A DNA stretch of 64,000 nucleotides from Bacteroidetes bacterium CG12_big_fil_rev_8_21_14_0_65_60_17 (GCA_002787815.1 PCUY01000047.1:1-64000); one strand, 5' to 3'. Shown: positions 18,405-27,855, numbered from the stretch's first letter. Translations and numbers: made by a program. The notes: generated from the sequence alone by a model not told the origin.

Positions 18405-19784
18405 TCAGCGGACAATCATGACGGGCCGCGTCGCACCTCCCGCGCGGACAGCGTACCAGCCTGGCGGCAGGTGACCGGTTTCGAGGCTGAATTGGACAGG
18501 CCCAGCGCCACGAGCACCGCCGGTAGCCAGGGGCGCGGCGGTCAAAACCTCGCGGCCGAGCGCATCCACCACAATGACCCGTAATCCGGTGGGGGCTTCA
18601 ACGTAAATACGGTCACTGGCTGGATTCGGCCAGACCCTCAGCACCATGTCCTCGGGCAGTTCACCCGCCCGGTCTTCTGCTGTTTCCACAGAAACGACGC
18701 TTGCCAGATCAATTCCGCGGGCGGCGAATACGTCGCGGATGGTGTCGGAGTGAATGCCTTCGAAGCGCTCGAAGTCGGCATCGAGGAGATGGGAGAGCGC
18801 GCCACTGAAGTCCGTATCCCGCGCATGTCGACGCATGGCTTCGAGCGCCAGGACATCAACGACGTCTGCTCCCAGAATGCCGCGCAGGTCCCAGAGCGCG
18901 GCGCCCCAGATCATGCCCCACGTGTACTGCGGCGTAAAGTTGTTGAAGCTGGCTTTGCATTTGCCGTCGCCTTCGTGAAAACGGAGGCAGAAGCCGTACT
19001 TGAGCGTCGCGCTGGGCTGGCCAAACTTGAAGTTCCACTCACCTGCATCGAGATCGAGCCGCCGGAATTCACTGTCGTTGGGTGGGCCTTCGCAGTGCTG
19101 CCTGTCGGGGCAGGTCACGACCCATTCCGCAAAGCGCGGGTCATTGGTGTAGGAGGACGTGAAATAGTCCGCATAGCCTTCACCGAGCGCCTTGGTCTCC
19201 TCAGGCGAATCGCGGTCGCTTTTCCAGCCGACTTCCCAGGCCACGATGTGCGTGTATTCGTGGTAGAGCACGTCGTCCGAGAGGGCGGCATTCTGCATGA
19301 ATATGTCACCCACGGCAATTTTCATGACGCGCTCACGGGCAACAGCGAAGCCGCCGCTTCCCGCGATGTGCGTGGTCACGTCCACCTGGAAGTCGATATC
19401 CACGCCGAGCCGCTGTGCCCAGAACTCATGCGCGAACCGGTCAATATGGAAGTAGACGTTCGCGGCATCGAACGCCGAGCATGCGGTGGCATCGGTGACG
19501 CACGTCTCAATCGTCGGACGGGACGGGTCAAACCGGAAATCGGACGTCCCTTCGAGGGCGGGTGTGGGCGCGCCGTCCGGCTGCAGCACATTACTCGAGA
19601 CGCGGACGTAGTGGCCGTCGAGCCGGCTCTGGTCCCCACCCAGGCGCTCGAGTGTGACCTCAATGGGCGCGCCTTCTTCCGGGCTGCGCTCGTAGACGAA
19701 CGCCTGCTGTGCGGCGGCCGGGAGGACGGACATGGCTACGGCTGCGAGCAGGGCCGTTGGTCCTATATAGTTGCCACCGTGCAT
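18405..19784 (-). CDS. secreted M36-like metalloprotease with T9SS sorting tail
   Basis: 459-residue secreted gluzincin. Signal peptide residues 1-25 end at AAAQ. The zinc motif HEYTH in VLYHEYTHIVAWEVGW and the downstream Glu in LGEGYADYFTSS match thermolysin-superfamily enzymes, most like fungalysin M36. The C-terminus LRVWPNPASDRIYVEAP to RPVMIVR is a type A sorting domain for type IX secretion. Several cysteines (CVTDATAC, CPDRQHC, CLRFHEGDGKC) suggest disulfides. It begins 9 bases after the asparaginase-like gene. Specificity unknown; the motif set supports catalysis. Confidence 0.85.
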   Translation of the reverse strand: MHGGNYIGPTALLAAVAMSVLPAAAQQAFVYERSPEEGAPIEVTLERLGGDQSRLDGHYVRVSSNVLQPDGAPTPALEGTSDFRFDPSRPTIETCVTDATACSAFDAANVYFHIDRFAHEFWAQRLGVDIDFQVDVTTHIAGSGGFAVARERVMKIAVGDIFMQNAALSDDVLYHEYTHIVAWEVGWKSDRDSPEETKALGEGYADYFTSSYTNDPRFAEWVVTCPDRQHCEGPPNDSEFRRLDLDAGEWNFKFGQPSATLKYGFCLRFHEGDGKCKASFNNFTPQYTWGMIWGAALWDLRGILGADVVDVLALEAMRRHARDTDFSGALSHLLDADFERFEGIHSDTIRDVFAARGIDLASVVSVETAEDRAGELPEDMVLRVWPNPASDRIYVEAPTGLRVIVVDALGREVLTAAPLATGGARGAGPVQFSLETGHLPPGWYAVRAGGATRPVMIVR

Positions 19785-19793
19785 AACCTGTTT

Positions 19794-20282
19794 TTACAGC
19801 AAGGTTTCGAATCGGTTCGCCGCGCGGTTCTTGCGGACATTTCCCTCCCGAAATACGCGGCCATTCATGGCAATGTAGGCGCCGGGCGGCAACGCCTGCA
19901 CGGCGCCCAGCGCGAATCCGATATTGAACTCGGCATCCGTTCCTTTGAAGCGCGCCGGGCTGAGCGAGCCCACGAGCACAACCGTCTTGTCGCGACACAC
20001 GGGAGCGAGTGCCTCGAGCGTGTTGACCATGGTGTCGGTACCGTGTGTGATCATCACCAGGCTGTGCGGACTGCTGCAGACAACATCGACAATAGCTTGC
20101 CGGTCCTCGGGCGTGATTTCGAGGCTGTCCTTCTGGAACAGCTGCGTGATTTCGTGGGATATGTCGACACCCGCCGTCTGCAGGATATCCAGAATCATGG
20201 GATCACCAATCGTGTACTCCGATTTGGCGTCGAAATACACCTTGTCGATGGTGCCTCCGGTCGTGATGATGTGTAGCGTCAT
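19794..20282 (-). CDS. asparaginase-like protein, N-terminal domain only
   Basis: 162-residue protein starting MTLHIITTGGTIDKVYF at 20282. It has the two threonine motifs of L-asparaginases, TTGGTID and MITHGTDTM, within one Rossmann-like domain. Full asparaginases are ~330 residues with a second domain, which is absent. Free-standing one-domain asparaginase-like proteins are a known conserved group of unproved activity. It is first in the run with the M36 and M14 proteases, which fits amino-acid release and deamidation, but catalysis without the second domain is uncertain. The upstream ORF-track extension lacks conservation. Confidence 0.8.
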   Translation of the reverse strand: MTLHIITTGGTIDKVYFDAKSEYTIGDPMILDILQTAGVDISHEITQLFQKDSLEITPEDRQAIVDVVCSSPHSLVMITHGTDTMVNTLEALAPVCRDKTVVLVGSLSPARFKGTDAEFNIGFALGAVQALPPGAYIAMNGRVFREGNVRKNRAANRFETLL

Positions 20283-20322
20283 GGCCCCATGATACGAGGA
20301 ACTGAATTGAATAGGAACGCCA

Positions 20323-22179
20323 GTGGAATGCGAATCATTCTCCGCAGCGAACCACCGCTTTCGGTCATCGTTCATGGACATCATCAAAGGCTCACGAACC
20401 ACATTGCCACGGCGCCCCGACAGTTTCCATGCCCGCCTCCTCACGTGGCGAGCCCGTAATGTATCCCAGACCCAGTTGGTACACGTAGCGGCCGTAGTTC
20501 TCGGCTTGCTGGCCGGAATGTCTGCAGTTCTCCTGAAGAACGGCGTGCACGTCGTCCAGGAAATTGTTCACGCAGACCCGCTGGGTCTTTCCTTCGACCT
20601 GTATTTCTTTCTGTTTCCCGTACTCGGGGTTGGGCTCACGGCACTCCTGATGGCCGGTACCGGTGGAAACCCGGGCGAGGCCATTCCCATTACGCTCCAC
20701 GCCATATCGAAAAGACGTGGATTTATTCCCAAGCGGTACCTGTACGCGTGGTATATATCCAGTTTCATCACGGCAGGATTCGGCGGATCTGTCGGACTGG
20801 AAGGTCCCGGCGTGGGTACGGGGGCCGCCATTGGTTCCAATGCCGGCCGCATGTTCAGACTGGACTTCAGAAATCGCATTCTTCTGCTTGGATGCGCCTC
20901 GGCAGGTGTGCTGGCGGCCATATTCAATGCGCCTATCGCCGGCATCATCTTCACGATCGAGATTTTCAGCCTTGACTTGACACTGGCGTCACTCGTTCCG
21001 CTTCTGTTGGCCTCCGTGGCGGGCGCGCTGACATCACACTTCATGCACGCCAACGAGTTCATCCTTCACGTTACTTCTGTTGAACCGTTCCGTGTAGCCG
21101 ATGTACCGTGGTATGTCATTCTGGGTGTACTCTCGGCGCTCGTATCAGTATACTTCACCCGCTCCTTTTTCTTTTTCGAGAGTCTGTTTCGCCGTCTCAG
21201 ATCCGGCGTGGGCAAATGGGCTGCCGGGGGACTGGGGCTCGGCCTCATGGTATGGCTGCTACCGCCTCTGTACGGCGAAGGCTTTCAGACGGTCAATCTG
21301 TTGCTCAATGACCAGGCCGGTTCCGTCCTTTCCGGCGGGCTTCCCGCCTTGCTCGCAGGCCGCGGAGGTGCGTTTCTCATTGGTGGTCTGCTTGTACTCC
21401 TGTTTACCAAGATCGTGGCATCCGGCCTGACCTTCGGTGCCGGTGGCGTAGGGGGCGTTTTCGCACCGAGCCTTTTTACGGGCTGCGTTCTCGGATTTGT
21501 CTACGCGACCGCCGTGGGACTGCTCGATATGGCCCAACTGGATACGACCAATTTTGCCCTGGTCGGCATGGCGGGACTCATGGCGGGTGTACTCCATGCC
21601 CCACTCACTGCCATTTTTATGATTGCGGAGATCACGGGTGGATACGAACTGTTCCTGCCGCTCATGATCGTGTCTGCCATTTCATTTGCCACGTCCCGTC
21701 ACCTGTTGCCATTCTCGATCTATACAAAAAAACTTGCGCAACGCGGCGAGCTGATTACGCATGACAAGGACAAGGCGGTGCTGTCGCAGCTCACCATCCG
21801 GGACATTGTGGAACGGGATTTCAGCCCGGTCCACGCTGATATGACCATGGGCACGTTGGTCAATGTCGTTTCAACCTCAAACCGCAACCTGTTTCCCGTG
21901 CTCGGAAAAGACGGCTGCCTGATCGGTGTTCTGACGCTCGATGACATCCGGCACGTCATGTTCGACCGTGCGCTCTACAATCTGATTCTGGTCGGAGAGC
22001 TGATGGATCCACCTCCGGCATCGGTAGACGTGAGCGAAAACATGTCGACCGTCGTGCAACGATTCCAGGAAACCGGATTGTGGAACATTCCTGTTGTTGA
22101 AGACGGCCGCTACATCGGATTCGTGAGCAAATCGAAGCTGTTTTCCATTTACAGGAGCAAACTGCTCGAATTCAGCTGA
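20323..22179 (+). CDS. ClC-family chloride channel/transporter with CBS domains
   Basis: 618-residue membrane protein. Residues ~50-470 form the ClC core: the GSGIP-equivalent GGNPGEAIP, the gating-Glu motif GSVGLEGPGVGTG, and GAGGVGGVFAPSLFTG for the second anion-site loop. The C-terminus (~490-610) holds two CBS repeats (TIRDIVERDFSPVHADMTM and GELMDPPPASVDVSENM), which usually sense adenine nucleotides. The gating Glu is kept; whether it is a channel or a Cl/H exchanger cannot be decided. The start could be 20323 or the ATG at 20374 (MDIIKGSR); both precede the first helix. It ends in a bidirectional terminator shared with the acetyltransferase gene. Confidence 0.92.
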   Translation: MECESFSAANHRFRSSFMDIIKGSRTTLPRRPDSFHARLLTWRARNVSQTQLVHVAAVVLGLLAGMSAVLLKNGVHVVQEIVHADPLGLSFDLYFFLFPVLGVGLTALLMAGTGGNPGEAIPITLHAISKRRGFIPKRYLYAWYISSFITAGFGGSVGLEGPGVGTGAAIGSNAGRMFRLDFRNRILLLGCASAGVLAAIFNAPIAGIIFTIEIFSLDLTLASLVPLLLASVAGALTSHFMHANEFILHVTSVEPFRVADVPWYVILGVLSALVSVYFTRSFFFFESLFRRLRSGVGKWAAGGLGLGLMVWLLPPLYGEGFQTVNLLLNDQAGSVLSGGLPALLAGRGGAFLIGGLLVLLFTKIVASGLTFGAGGVGGVFAPSLFTGCVLGFVYATAVGLLDMAQLDTTNFALVGMAGLMAGVLHAPLTAIFMIAEITGGYELFLPLMIVSAISFATSRHLLPFSIYTKKLAQRGELITHDKDKAVLSQLTIRDIVERDFSPVHADMTMGTLVNVVSTSNRNLFPVLGKDGCLIGVLTLDDIRHVMFDRALYNLILVGELMDPPPASVDVSENMSTVVQRFQETGLWNIPVVEDGRYIGFVSKSKLFSIYRSKLLEFS

Positions 22180-22195
22180 AGCGGGGCAGTCTGGT

Positions 22196-22222
22196 AAATG
22201 TAACTTCCATTGTTACATTTTT
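22196..22222. terminator. bidirectional terminator between clc and GNAT genes
   Basis: AAATGTAAC-TTCCATT-GTTACATTT is a perfect 9-base stem with a 7-base loop followed by further T residues. It lies between two convergent genes and overlaps the acetyltransferase stop codon. Both strands read U-rich on the 3' side, so it may serve both transcripts. Confidence 0.6.
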
Positions 22223-22722
22223 GACAGGCGATCGAGCGCATCTCGACTGACACGATACGTCGTCCACTCGTCCTGCGCCACTGCACCAATGGATTCGTAG
22301 AAATCAATGGCCGGCGTATTCCAGTTGAGCACAGCCCACTCCAAGCGGCCGCACCTGCGCTCCACAGCCAGATCCGCAAGCCGCGCGAGCAGCGCCTTCC
22401 CGTGCCCCTGTCCCCGCGCTTCCGGTATCACAAACAGATCTTCCAGCCAGATTCCCGGCCGCGCCAGGAACGTTGAGTAGGAATGAAAGAAAAGTGCGAA
22501 ACCGACCGGGATCCGTTCCGGTGCACGGCCCGGCTCCCCTTCCCTGAATGCCAACAGCACCTCGGCCCCCGGCCGCTCGCCGAACAATGTCTCCTCAAGC
22601 AGCGCCTCTGTGGCCACGCACTCATGACGCAATTTTTCGTAATCGGCCAGCCCCTCGATGAACTCCAGAATCAATGGGACATCATCGCGCACCGCGAAAC
22701 GGATGTGGGTGTTGTTTGTCAC
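22213..22722 (-). CDS. GNAT N-acetyltransferase (spermidine/diamine-acetyltransferase-like)
   Basis: 169-residue GNAT protein. The layout resembles SSAT-type enzymes: RFAVRDDVPLILEFIEGLADYEKL at the N-terminus, ALFFHSYSTFLARPGIWLEDLFV in the core, the acetyl-CoA loop EARGQGHGKALL, and LNWNTPAIDFYESIGA near the end. The likely substrate is a polyamine or amine (family inference). Its ATG overlaps the stop of the unrecognised small protein by ATGA, placing it third in a possible operon with the helicase. This linkage could be accidental or could make it part of an accessory module. Confidence 0.85.
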   Translation of the reverse strand: MTNNTHIRFAVRDDVPLILEFIEGLADYEKLRHECVATEALLEETLFGERPGAEVLLAFREGEPGRAPERIPVGFALFFHSYSTFLARPGIWLEDLFVIPEARGQGHGKALLARLADLAVERRCGRLEWAVLNWNTPAIDFYESIGAVAQDEWTTYRVSRDALDRLSKM

Positions 22723-23006
22723 GGGATTTCGTAGGCCAAACGGCTCTTCTCCAGAGCCTTCATCAGGTCAGTGATGTCCCGACCCATGCTATCGGTGATC
22801 TGTTCACTCGTTTCTTCCAGCCCATGATACTCATGCCACTCATGGTCCAACTCCTCGTCGTATGTGTCAAAGTGTAACTGTGATACACGTGCAATCGATA
22901 CGACAAAAAACTCCTGATCTATCAACACACTTTTCAGGCTGATCCGTAATTCTCTCAAATCATTATTTCCAGCATCTCTGTATAAATACTCGAATTCAAT
23001 ATTCAT
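22719..23006 (-). CDS. unrecognised acidic small protein downstream of DUF3427 helicase
   Basis: 95-residue protein starting MNIEFEYLYRDAGNND at 23006; the ORF-track start at 23087 is less likely. Strongly acidic middle (DTYDEELDHEWHEYHGLEETSE). No signal peptide or helix-turn-helix is evident. I recall small hypothetical proteins with similar YRDAGN and DEELDHEWHE motifs in bacterial genomes, but I cannot assign a function. It starts 50 bases after the helicase stop and overlaps the GNAT start by 4 bases. Base composition is more AT-rich than the surrounding core genes, as is the helicase, which suggests shared transfer. Confidence 0.7.
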   Translation of the reverse strand: MNIEFEYLYRDAGNNDLRELRISLKSVLIDQEFFVVSIARVSQLHFDTYDEELDHEWHEYHGLEETSEQITDSMGRDITDLMKALEKSRLAYEIP

Positions 23007-23056
23007 AACGGTACAATAACTTTGAGCGACCACCAGACACCGGTGAACGTGATTAT

Positions 23057-26000
23057 CTACCCAGTCAAACGCGCCACACGCAACCAATCAGACGGCATTG
23101 GCGTTCGAAGGCGCCAGATGACATTCATAGGCTGTTCACCAGTGTGCTCAATATACGTGACAGGTCCCAAAAAGATGTACGGCGCTGTCGTGTTATGCTC
23201 CGTCTTTTTTCGCTCTCGGATGAACAACAACGGCAACACTCCCAGTTCCTCATGCTTCCAGTGGCGCCGGCCTTTCTTCGAATCTGGCTGAGTTCGGCTC
23301 TGTGACTGCCAATGGAAATTTTGCGCTGATAGCGCAAAATCCTCGTACATCGTTGAGGGAGAGTATTCTTTTTCCGACTTTCGCAGTGTCACGAACAACA
23401 GGTTCGCACCAGTGGCCGAATGATAGACAACACCTTCTCTGGGCTGATAAAGTTTTCCGCGACGGACATCCCCAAAGGCGGCCATGACATCGTCGCGACT
23501 GTACATGCAATGCAGGGCCAGAGGGATATCTGTTGGCAGTCCCTCCACAGGTAGAGGCACGTGTGTAATACGTTCAACCAGCAGAGAAAGTACTTCTATC
23601 AGTTCACCTACGAGAGCTGGATGGTACGCGAGATCCTTCAGGTTATTTGAAATTGACCCCGCTGCACTACCACCATACAGCGTTACGATCAACATGAGCA
23701 CGCGACGCTGATCGGCCGTTGCGTATGCGTCCAGCGATGTTTTCGCCAGGTCATGACGTAACGATCGTAAAATACGAAGATACAAGTTCAAGCGTTGCGG
23801 GTCGTCTATGTACAACAACCGTTCAATGCTCCGTGCCAGCCTGTCTTCATTCGGACCTGCAGGAGGAATCTCGAACCCCGCCGCACGACGAAGGTCGCTG
23901 AAGGACCTTCCTGACTTATATACATCCTCGAGCGTGAGTCCCGATGCTTCCACGAAGTTTGCGAGAGAGGTCGCCGACCCCATTCGCTGTAGCTCAGAAA
24001 CCAACTGGCTCCTCCTCACACCGATCGCTTGGCGCACATTGTCCAATACAATTTCCCGACTTTCTCGATCCAGCTGCAGTGAACATCCCGACGGAAGCAG
24101 CGGAAAGCCAGATTCTACGTGGGATTGAACCTGTCGCCTCGAAGCACCCGTGAGCGCAGAGAATCTCAAATCGAATCGGAACTCACGCCGGGCGTTACCG
24201 ATGAAATCCAACACTGTAAGGCACTCCTTGTCATCACACAATCGCAATCCACGGCCAAGCTGCTGCAAAAAAATGGTCGCACTCTCCGTTGGACGCAGAA
24301 ACATGACGGTGTCGATTTCCGGGATATCTACCCCTTCATTGAACAAGTCGACAACGAAAATCACGCAAAGCTCTCCACGTCGCAATCGACCAACTGCAAG
24401 GTCACGTTCTTCGCGCGGCGATGTGCCGGTGAGCGCCATGGCCGGAATTCCGGCTTCGGTAAAACGTGCTGCCATGTAGCCAGCGTGTTCTACACCTACA
24501 CAGAATCCAAGCGCCCGCATCTCGGTCGGGCGTACAACGTGGTCTCGGACGGCCTGGAGTATCATATTGACGCGCAGGTCATTCCCGGTAAATACGCCTT
24601 CCAGTTCCCGTTTGTCGTAGCGCCCTCGTTTCCATGTCACGGACGTAAGGTCAACGTTGTCATGAACGCCGAAATACTGGAACGGGGCCAGCAAGCTCCG
24701 GTCTATGGCATCCCATAGACGCAACTCTGCAGCCATGTGTCCACCAAACCAGTTACTCACATTGACACCGTCCGACCTCTCGGGCGTGGCAGTCAGTCCA
24801 AGAAGTTCTTTCGGGTTGAGATGTTCGAGAAGTCGACTGTAGGTTGGGGCTTCTGCATGGTGAAACTCATCTACGATCACGACATCCCACGCCGTAGGGC
24901 TGATGTCCCCAAGATCAACACGCGAAAGAGATTGTACAGAAGCGAAAACATGGTGACCCTCCCGTGGCCGTTCGCCGTCAACAAGGAACTCACCGAAATT
25001 TGCATCCCGGAGCACATTCCGGAATACAGCCCGGCTTTGCTTCAAGATCTCTTTTCGGTGCGCGACGAACAATAACCTTGAGAGCGGACCACCCCGCACC
25101 AACCTCTTGTAATCCAGTGCTGCAATGATTGTTTTTCCAGTTCCTGTCGCTGCCACGACGAGGTTGCGGTGACGATTGTGGACGGTACGCGCCACATCCA
25201 ATCGCTCCAGTATCTCTGACTGGAACGTATACGGTCTGATATCAAAAAAGCCCGTATGCTCTTCGTCAGGGGCGCGTTCACGCTGAACAGCTGCACGAAA
25301 GGTCTCTTTGTCGTCGGGTGTGGCAGCATACCGCTCGAACTCTTCGTCATTCCAATAGCTCTCGAACGTTGCTTCAAATTTGTGCACAATTCGTGGAGCG
25401 TCGACAGCGGAAACGCGAACATTCCACTCCAGTCCATGAACCTGCGCCGCAGCTGACAAATTTGATGAACCTATGTAAGCTGTCGTAAAACCCGTCTTTC
25501 TGTGGAACAGCCAGGCCTTCGCGTGCAATCGGGTACGTCTGGCATCATATGACACTCGTACTTCGGCACCATGCTCAACCAGAAAGTCCAGGGCCCGGCG
25601 CTCGGTGGCGCCCATATAGACCGTTGTTATGACACGAACGGGCGTGCCCCGCTCAAGAACTTGACGAAGTGCATTTTTGAGCACGCGTACTCCGGACCAT
25701 TTGATGAACGAAAGCAGCATATCAACCCGATCTGCCGATATGATTTCGCGTTCGATTTCGCGTCCAATCCTGTATTCGCCCGTCGCATTTACCAGCAAGT
25801 CCGACTCCGACAGGGAAACTCCAGGACGTGGCGTTTCAGCCTGCTCCAAAAGCGGAGATTGAAGACTTATCTCCTTCAGAATTTTCGGTTGTACATGACG
25901 GCTTGTAGCCTCTACGCCGTCTACATGGTGTCCTATGAGCGAAATAACACGGTTAGCAAGGTCGAGTTGCCCCTCAGTGCCATCAACTTCCCGTACGCGG

Positions 26001-26167
26001 CGCAATGCCTTTTCCAGTTCTCCGTGCAGGTACCGAGCCAACACAACGTGCACCTCGGCCGCGTCCATCTTTTCCACGGCAATACGGAGTGTACGGGCCA
26101 GTTGCAAGAGCTCATCAAGCTCCCGTGTCATCACGGCATCATAAAGGCCCGTAGGGAGACTCGTCAT
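23057..26167 (-). CDS. PLD-nuclease / superfamily II helicase / DUF3427 protein
   Basis: 1036-residue multidomain protein. Order: an N-terminal helical region (~1-110); a phospholipase-D-like domain (~115-285) with the HKD-type motif LHAKAWLFHRKTGF and GSSNLS; an SF2 helicase (~300-690) with Walker A VAATGTGKT, DEAD-type motif VDEFHHAEAP, motif III LTATPERSDG and motif VI QLGRGLRL; and a C-terminal DUF3427 region that includes YSPSTMYEDFALSAQNFHWQSQ. Proteins of this architecture are predicted to cut and translocate on nucleic acid and often occur near mobile or defence genes. The frame is intact. GC content is lower than the neighbours. The start may be 26167 or an internal ATG 12 codons later (MTRELDELLQ). 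Phage defence is a hypothesis, not shown here. Confidence 0.88.
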   Translation of the reverse strand: MTSLPTGLYDAVMTRELDELLQLARTLRIAVEKMDAAEVHVVLARYLHGELEKALRRVREVDGTEGQLDLANRVISLIGHHVDGVEATSRHVQPKILKEISLQSPLLEQAETPRPGVSLSESDLLVNATGEYRIGREIEREIISADRVDMLLSFIKWSGVRVLKNALRQVLERGTPVRVITTVYMGATERRALDFLVEHGAEVRVSYDARRTRLHAKAWLFHRKTGFTTAYIGSSNLSAAAQVHGLEWNVRVSAVDAPRIVHKFEATFESYWNDEEFERYAATPDDKETFRAAVQRERAPDEEHTGFFDIRPYTFQSEILERLDVARTVHNRHRNLVVAATGTGKTIIAALDYKRLVRGGPLSRLLFVAHRKEILKQSRAVFRNVLRDANFGEFLVDGERPREGHHVFASVQSLSRVDLGDISPTAWDVVIVDEFHHAEAPTYSRLLEHLNPKELLGLTATPERSDGVNVSNWFGGHMAAELRLWDAIDRSLLAPFQYFGVHDNVDLTSVTWKRGRYDKRELEGVFTGNDLRVNMILQAVRDHVVRPTEMRALGFCVGVEHAGYMAARFTEAGIPAMALTGTSPREERDLAVGRLRRGELCVIFVVDLFNEGVDIPEIDTVMFLRPTESATIFLQQLGRGLRLCDDKECLTVLDFIGNARREFRFDLRFSALTGASRRQVQSHVESGFPLLPSGCSLQLDRESREIVLDNVRQAIGVRRSQLVSELQRMGSATSLANFVEASGLTLEDVYKSGRSFSDLRRAAGFEIPPAGPNEDRLARSIERLLYIDDPQRLNLYLRILRSLRHDLAKTSLDAYATADQRRVLMLIVTLYGGSAAGSISNNLKDLAYHPALVGELIEVLSLLVERITHVPLPVEGLPTDIPLALHCMYSRDDVMAAFGDVRRGKLYQPREGVVYHSATGANLLFVTLRKSEKEYSPSTMYEDFALSAQNFHWQSQSRTQPDSKKGRRHWKHEELGVLPLLFIRERKKTEHNTTAPYIFLGPVTYIEHTGEQPMNVIWRLRTPMPSDWLRVARLTG

Positions 26168-26292
26168 CCTTTCTCGGTGTATTCCATGCAGGGTGATTAC
26201 TATCCCTGTAATGGTACCCCGAAAATATTATGCACTCAATATTCCCTGCTCCACCTGACACACTTCTAAAAGGTTGATGTATAACCTCCGCT

Positions 26293-27855
26293 TCACCCCA
26301 ATCCCTCGCCGAGCTCTTCCTCCACGACTTTCTGCAACGCAGATGTGCGCACAAGTTCAACACACGGGCGCATGTCATCCTGGAAGAGGTAATCGGCTTC
26401 GCGGTGGGGCACGACGCCGCGGACGAACTGGTGGGCAATTTCGACGCCGCGGCCGGGCCGCAGCGGTGCGCGGTAGTCGAGCGCCTGGGCGGCGGTGAGC
26501 AGCTCAATGGCAAGCACGTTCTCCACATTCTCGAGCACCTGCCAGAGCTTTACAGCGCCCACGCTCCCCATGGAAACGTGATCTTCCTGACCGAGACTCG
26601 TCGGGATGGAATCGACGCTCGCCGGGTGGCAGAGCACCTTGTTCTCAGAAACCAGCGCGGCTGAAGTGTACTGCGGAATCATGAATCCGGAATTGAGGCC
26701 GGTCTCGCGCATGAGCAGTCGGGGCAGGCCGTCGTGCCCCTCGAGCAGCAGATATGTACGCCGCTCGGAGATGGACGCCAGTTCGGCGAGCGCAATCGCG
26801 GCGTAGTCCAGCACGAGAGCCAGCGGCTGGCCGTGGAAATTGCCACCGGAGAGCACATCGGGCGGGGAATCAACCCCTCCGTCGGTGCCCTTCTGGCCCG
26901 CAAACACCAGTGGATTATCCGTCACCGAGTTGATTTCCGTCTCGACCACGTGGACCGCATGGGAAAGGGTATCGCGCGATGCGCCATGCACCTGCGGAAT
27001 GCACCGCAGCGAATATGGATCCTGGACCTTCCCGCAGTGCCGGTGGCTTTCAAGAATTTCACTCTGCACGAGCAGCATCCGGATATTCCGTGCCACGGTG
27101 ACCTGCCCGTCGTGGGGACGGATGGCGTGGATGCGGGCATCGAACGGCGTTGCGCTCCCCTGCAGGGCTTCGAGGCTCATGGCGCCAAGAATATCTGCCG
27201 TGCGGACCAAACGGCGGGCCCGGTCCAGAATGCACGCCGCATAGGCCCCCATGAACTGGGTACCGTTGATGAGCGCCAACCCGTCCTTGGCCTGCAGCTC
27301 AATCGGCCCGAGCCCCTCCTCGGCGAGCACCTCGGCCGCCGCACACTCGCGCCCGTCCGGCATCATGAACGTGCCATATCCGATCAGCGGAAGCGCCATG
27401 TGGGCAAGCGGCGCCAAATCCCCACTCGCTCCGACCGATCCCCTCGATGGCACGACGGGCACCAGGTCGCGCTCGGCAAACGTCAGCAGCCGCTCAAATG
27501 TCCGGGGAGATACGCCGGAAAAGCCCTGCCCCAGCGCCACGATCTTGAGATCGAGCATGAGGCGCGCCACGCTGCGCGGAATGGCCGCGCCCACGCCCAC
27601 GGCATGACTGAGCAGCAGGTTGCGCTGCAGATCCGCAAGATGCTCGTCCGGCACGCGCGTCGAGGCCAGCTTTCCGAAGCCGGTGTTGACGCCGTACGTG
27701 GCGCCACCACCGGCAATGGCGTCCTCCAACAGGCGGCGCGAGCGGACCACCCGCGAGGCATCCGAGCGGAGGGCCGCGAGCGCCGCATGCAGGTCGTCAT
27801 AAAGCGTGGCGATCCGGATAGGCGGGTGACTGGGCATATGCTCCTTCATATTCAT
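26293..27855 (-). CDS. hutH: histidine ammonia-lyase
   Basis: Converts L-histidine to urocanate plus ammonia, the first step of histidine degradation. The 520-residue protein has the MIO-forming tripeptide in GSVGASGDLAPLAHM, the substrate/active-site segments GVNTGFGKL and QDPYSLRC, and a full-length C-terminus. The start at 27855 (MNMKEHMPSHPP) follows AGGAG with five bases to the ATG. A second site AAGGAG-CAT precedes an in-frame ATG at 27837, so two starts are possible. hutU, the next enzyme, is upstream on the same strand but separated by 1.85 kb of decayed ATPase genes. hutI and hutG are not in the window. Confidence 0.96.
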   Translation of the reverse strand: MNMKEHMPSHPPIRIATLYDDLHAALAALRSDASRVVRSRRLLEDAIAGGGATYGVNTGFGKLASTRVPDEHLADLQRNLLLSHAVGVGAAIPRSVARLMLDLKIVALGQGFSGVSPRTFERLLTFAERDLVPVVPSRGSVGASGDLAPLAHMALPLIGYGTFMMPDGRECAAAEVLAEEGLGPIELQAKDGLALINGTQFMGAYAACILDRARRLVRTADILGAMSLEALQGSATPFDARIHAIRPHDGQVTVARNIRMLLVQSEILESHRHCGKVQDPYSLRCIPQVHGASRDTLSHAVHVVETEINSVTDNPLVFAGQKGTDGGVDSPPDVLSGGNFHGQPLALVLDYAAIALAELASISERRTYLLLEGHDGLPRLLMRETGLNSGFMIPQYTSAALVSENKVLCHPASVDSIPTSLGQEDHVSMGSVGAVKLWQVLENVENVLAIELLTAAQALDYRAPLRPGRGVEIAHQFVRGVVPHREADYLFQDDMRPCVELVRTSALQKVVEEELGEGLG

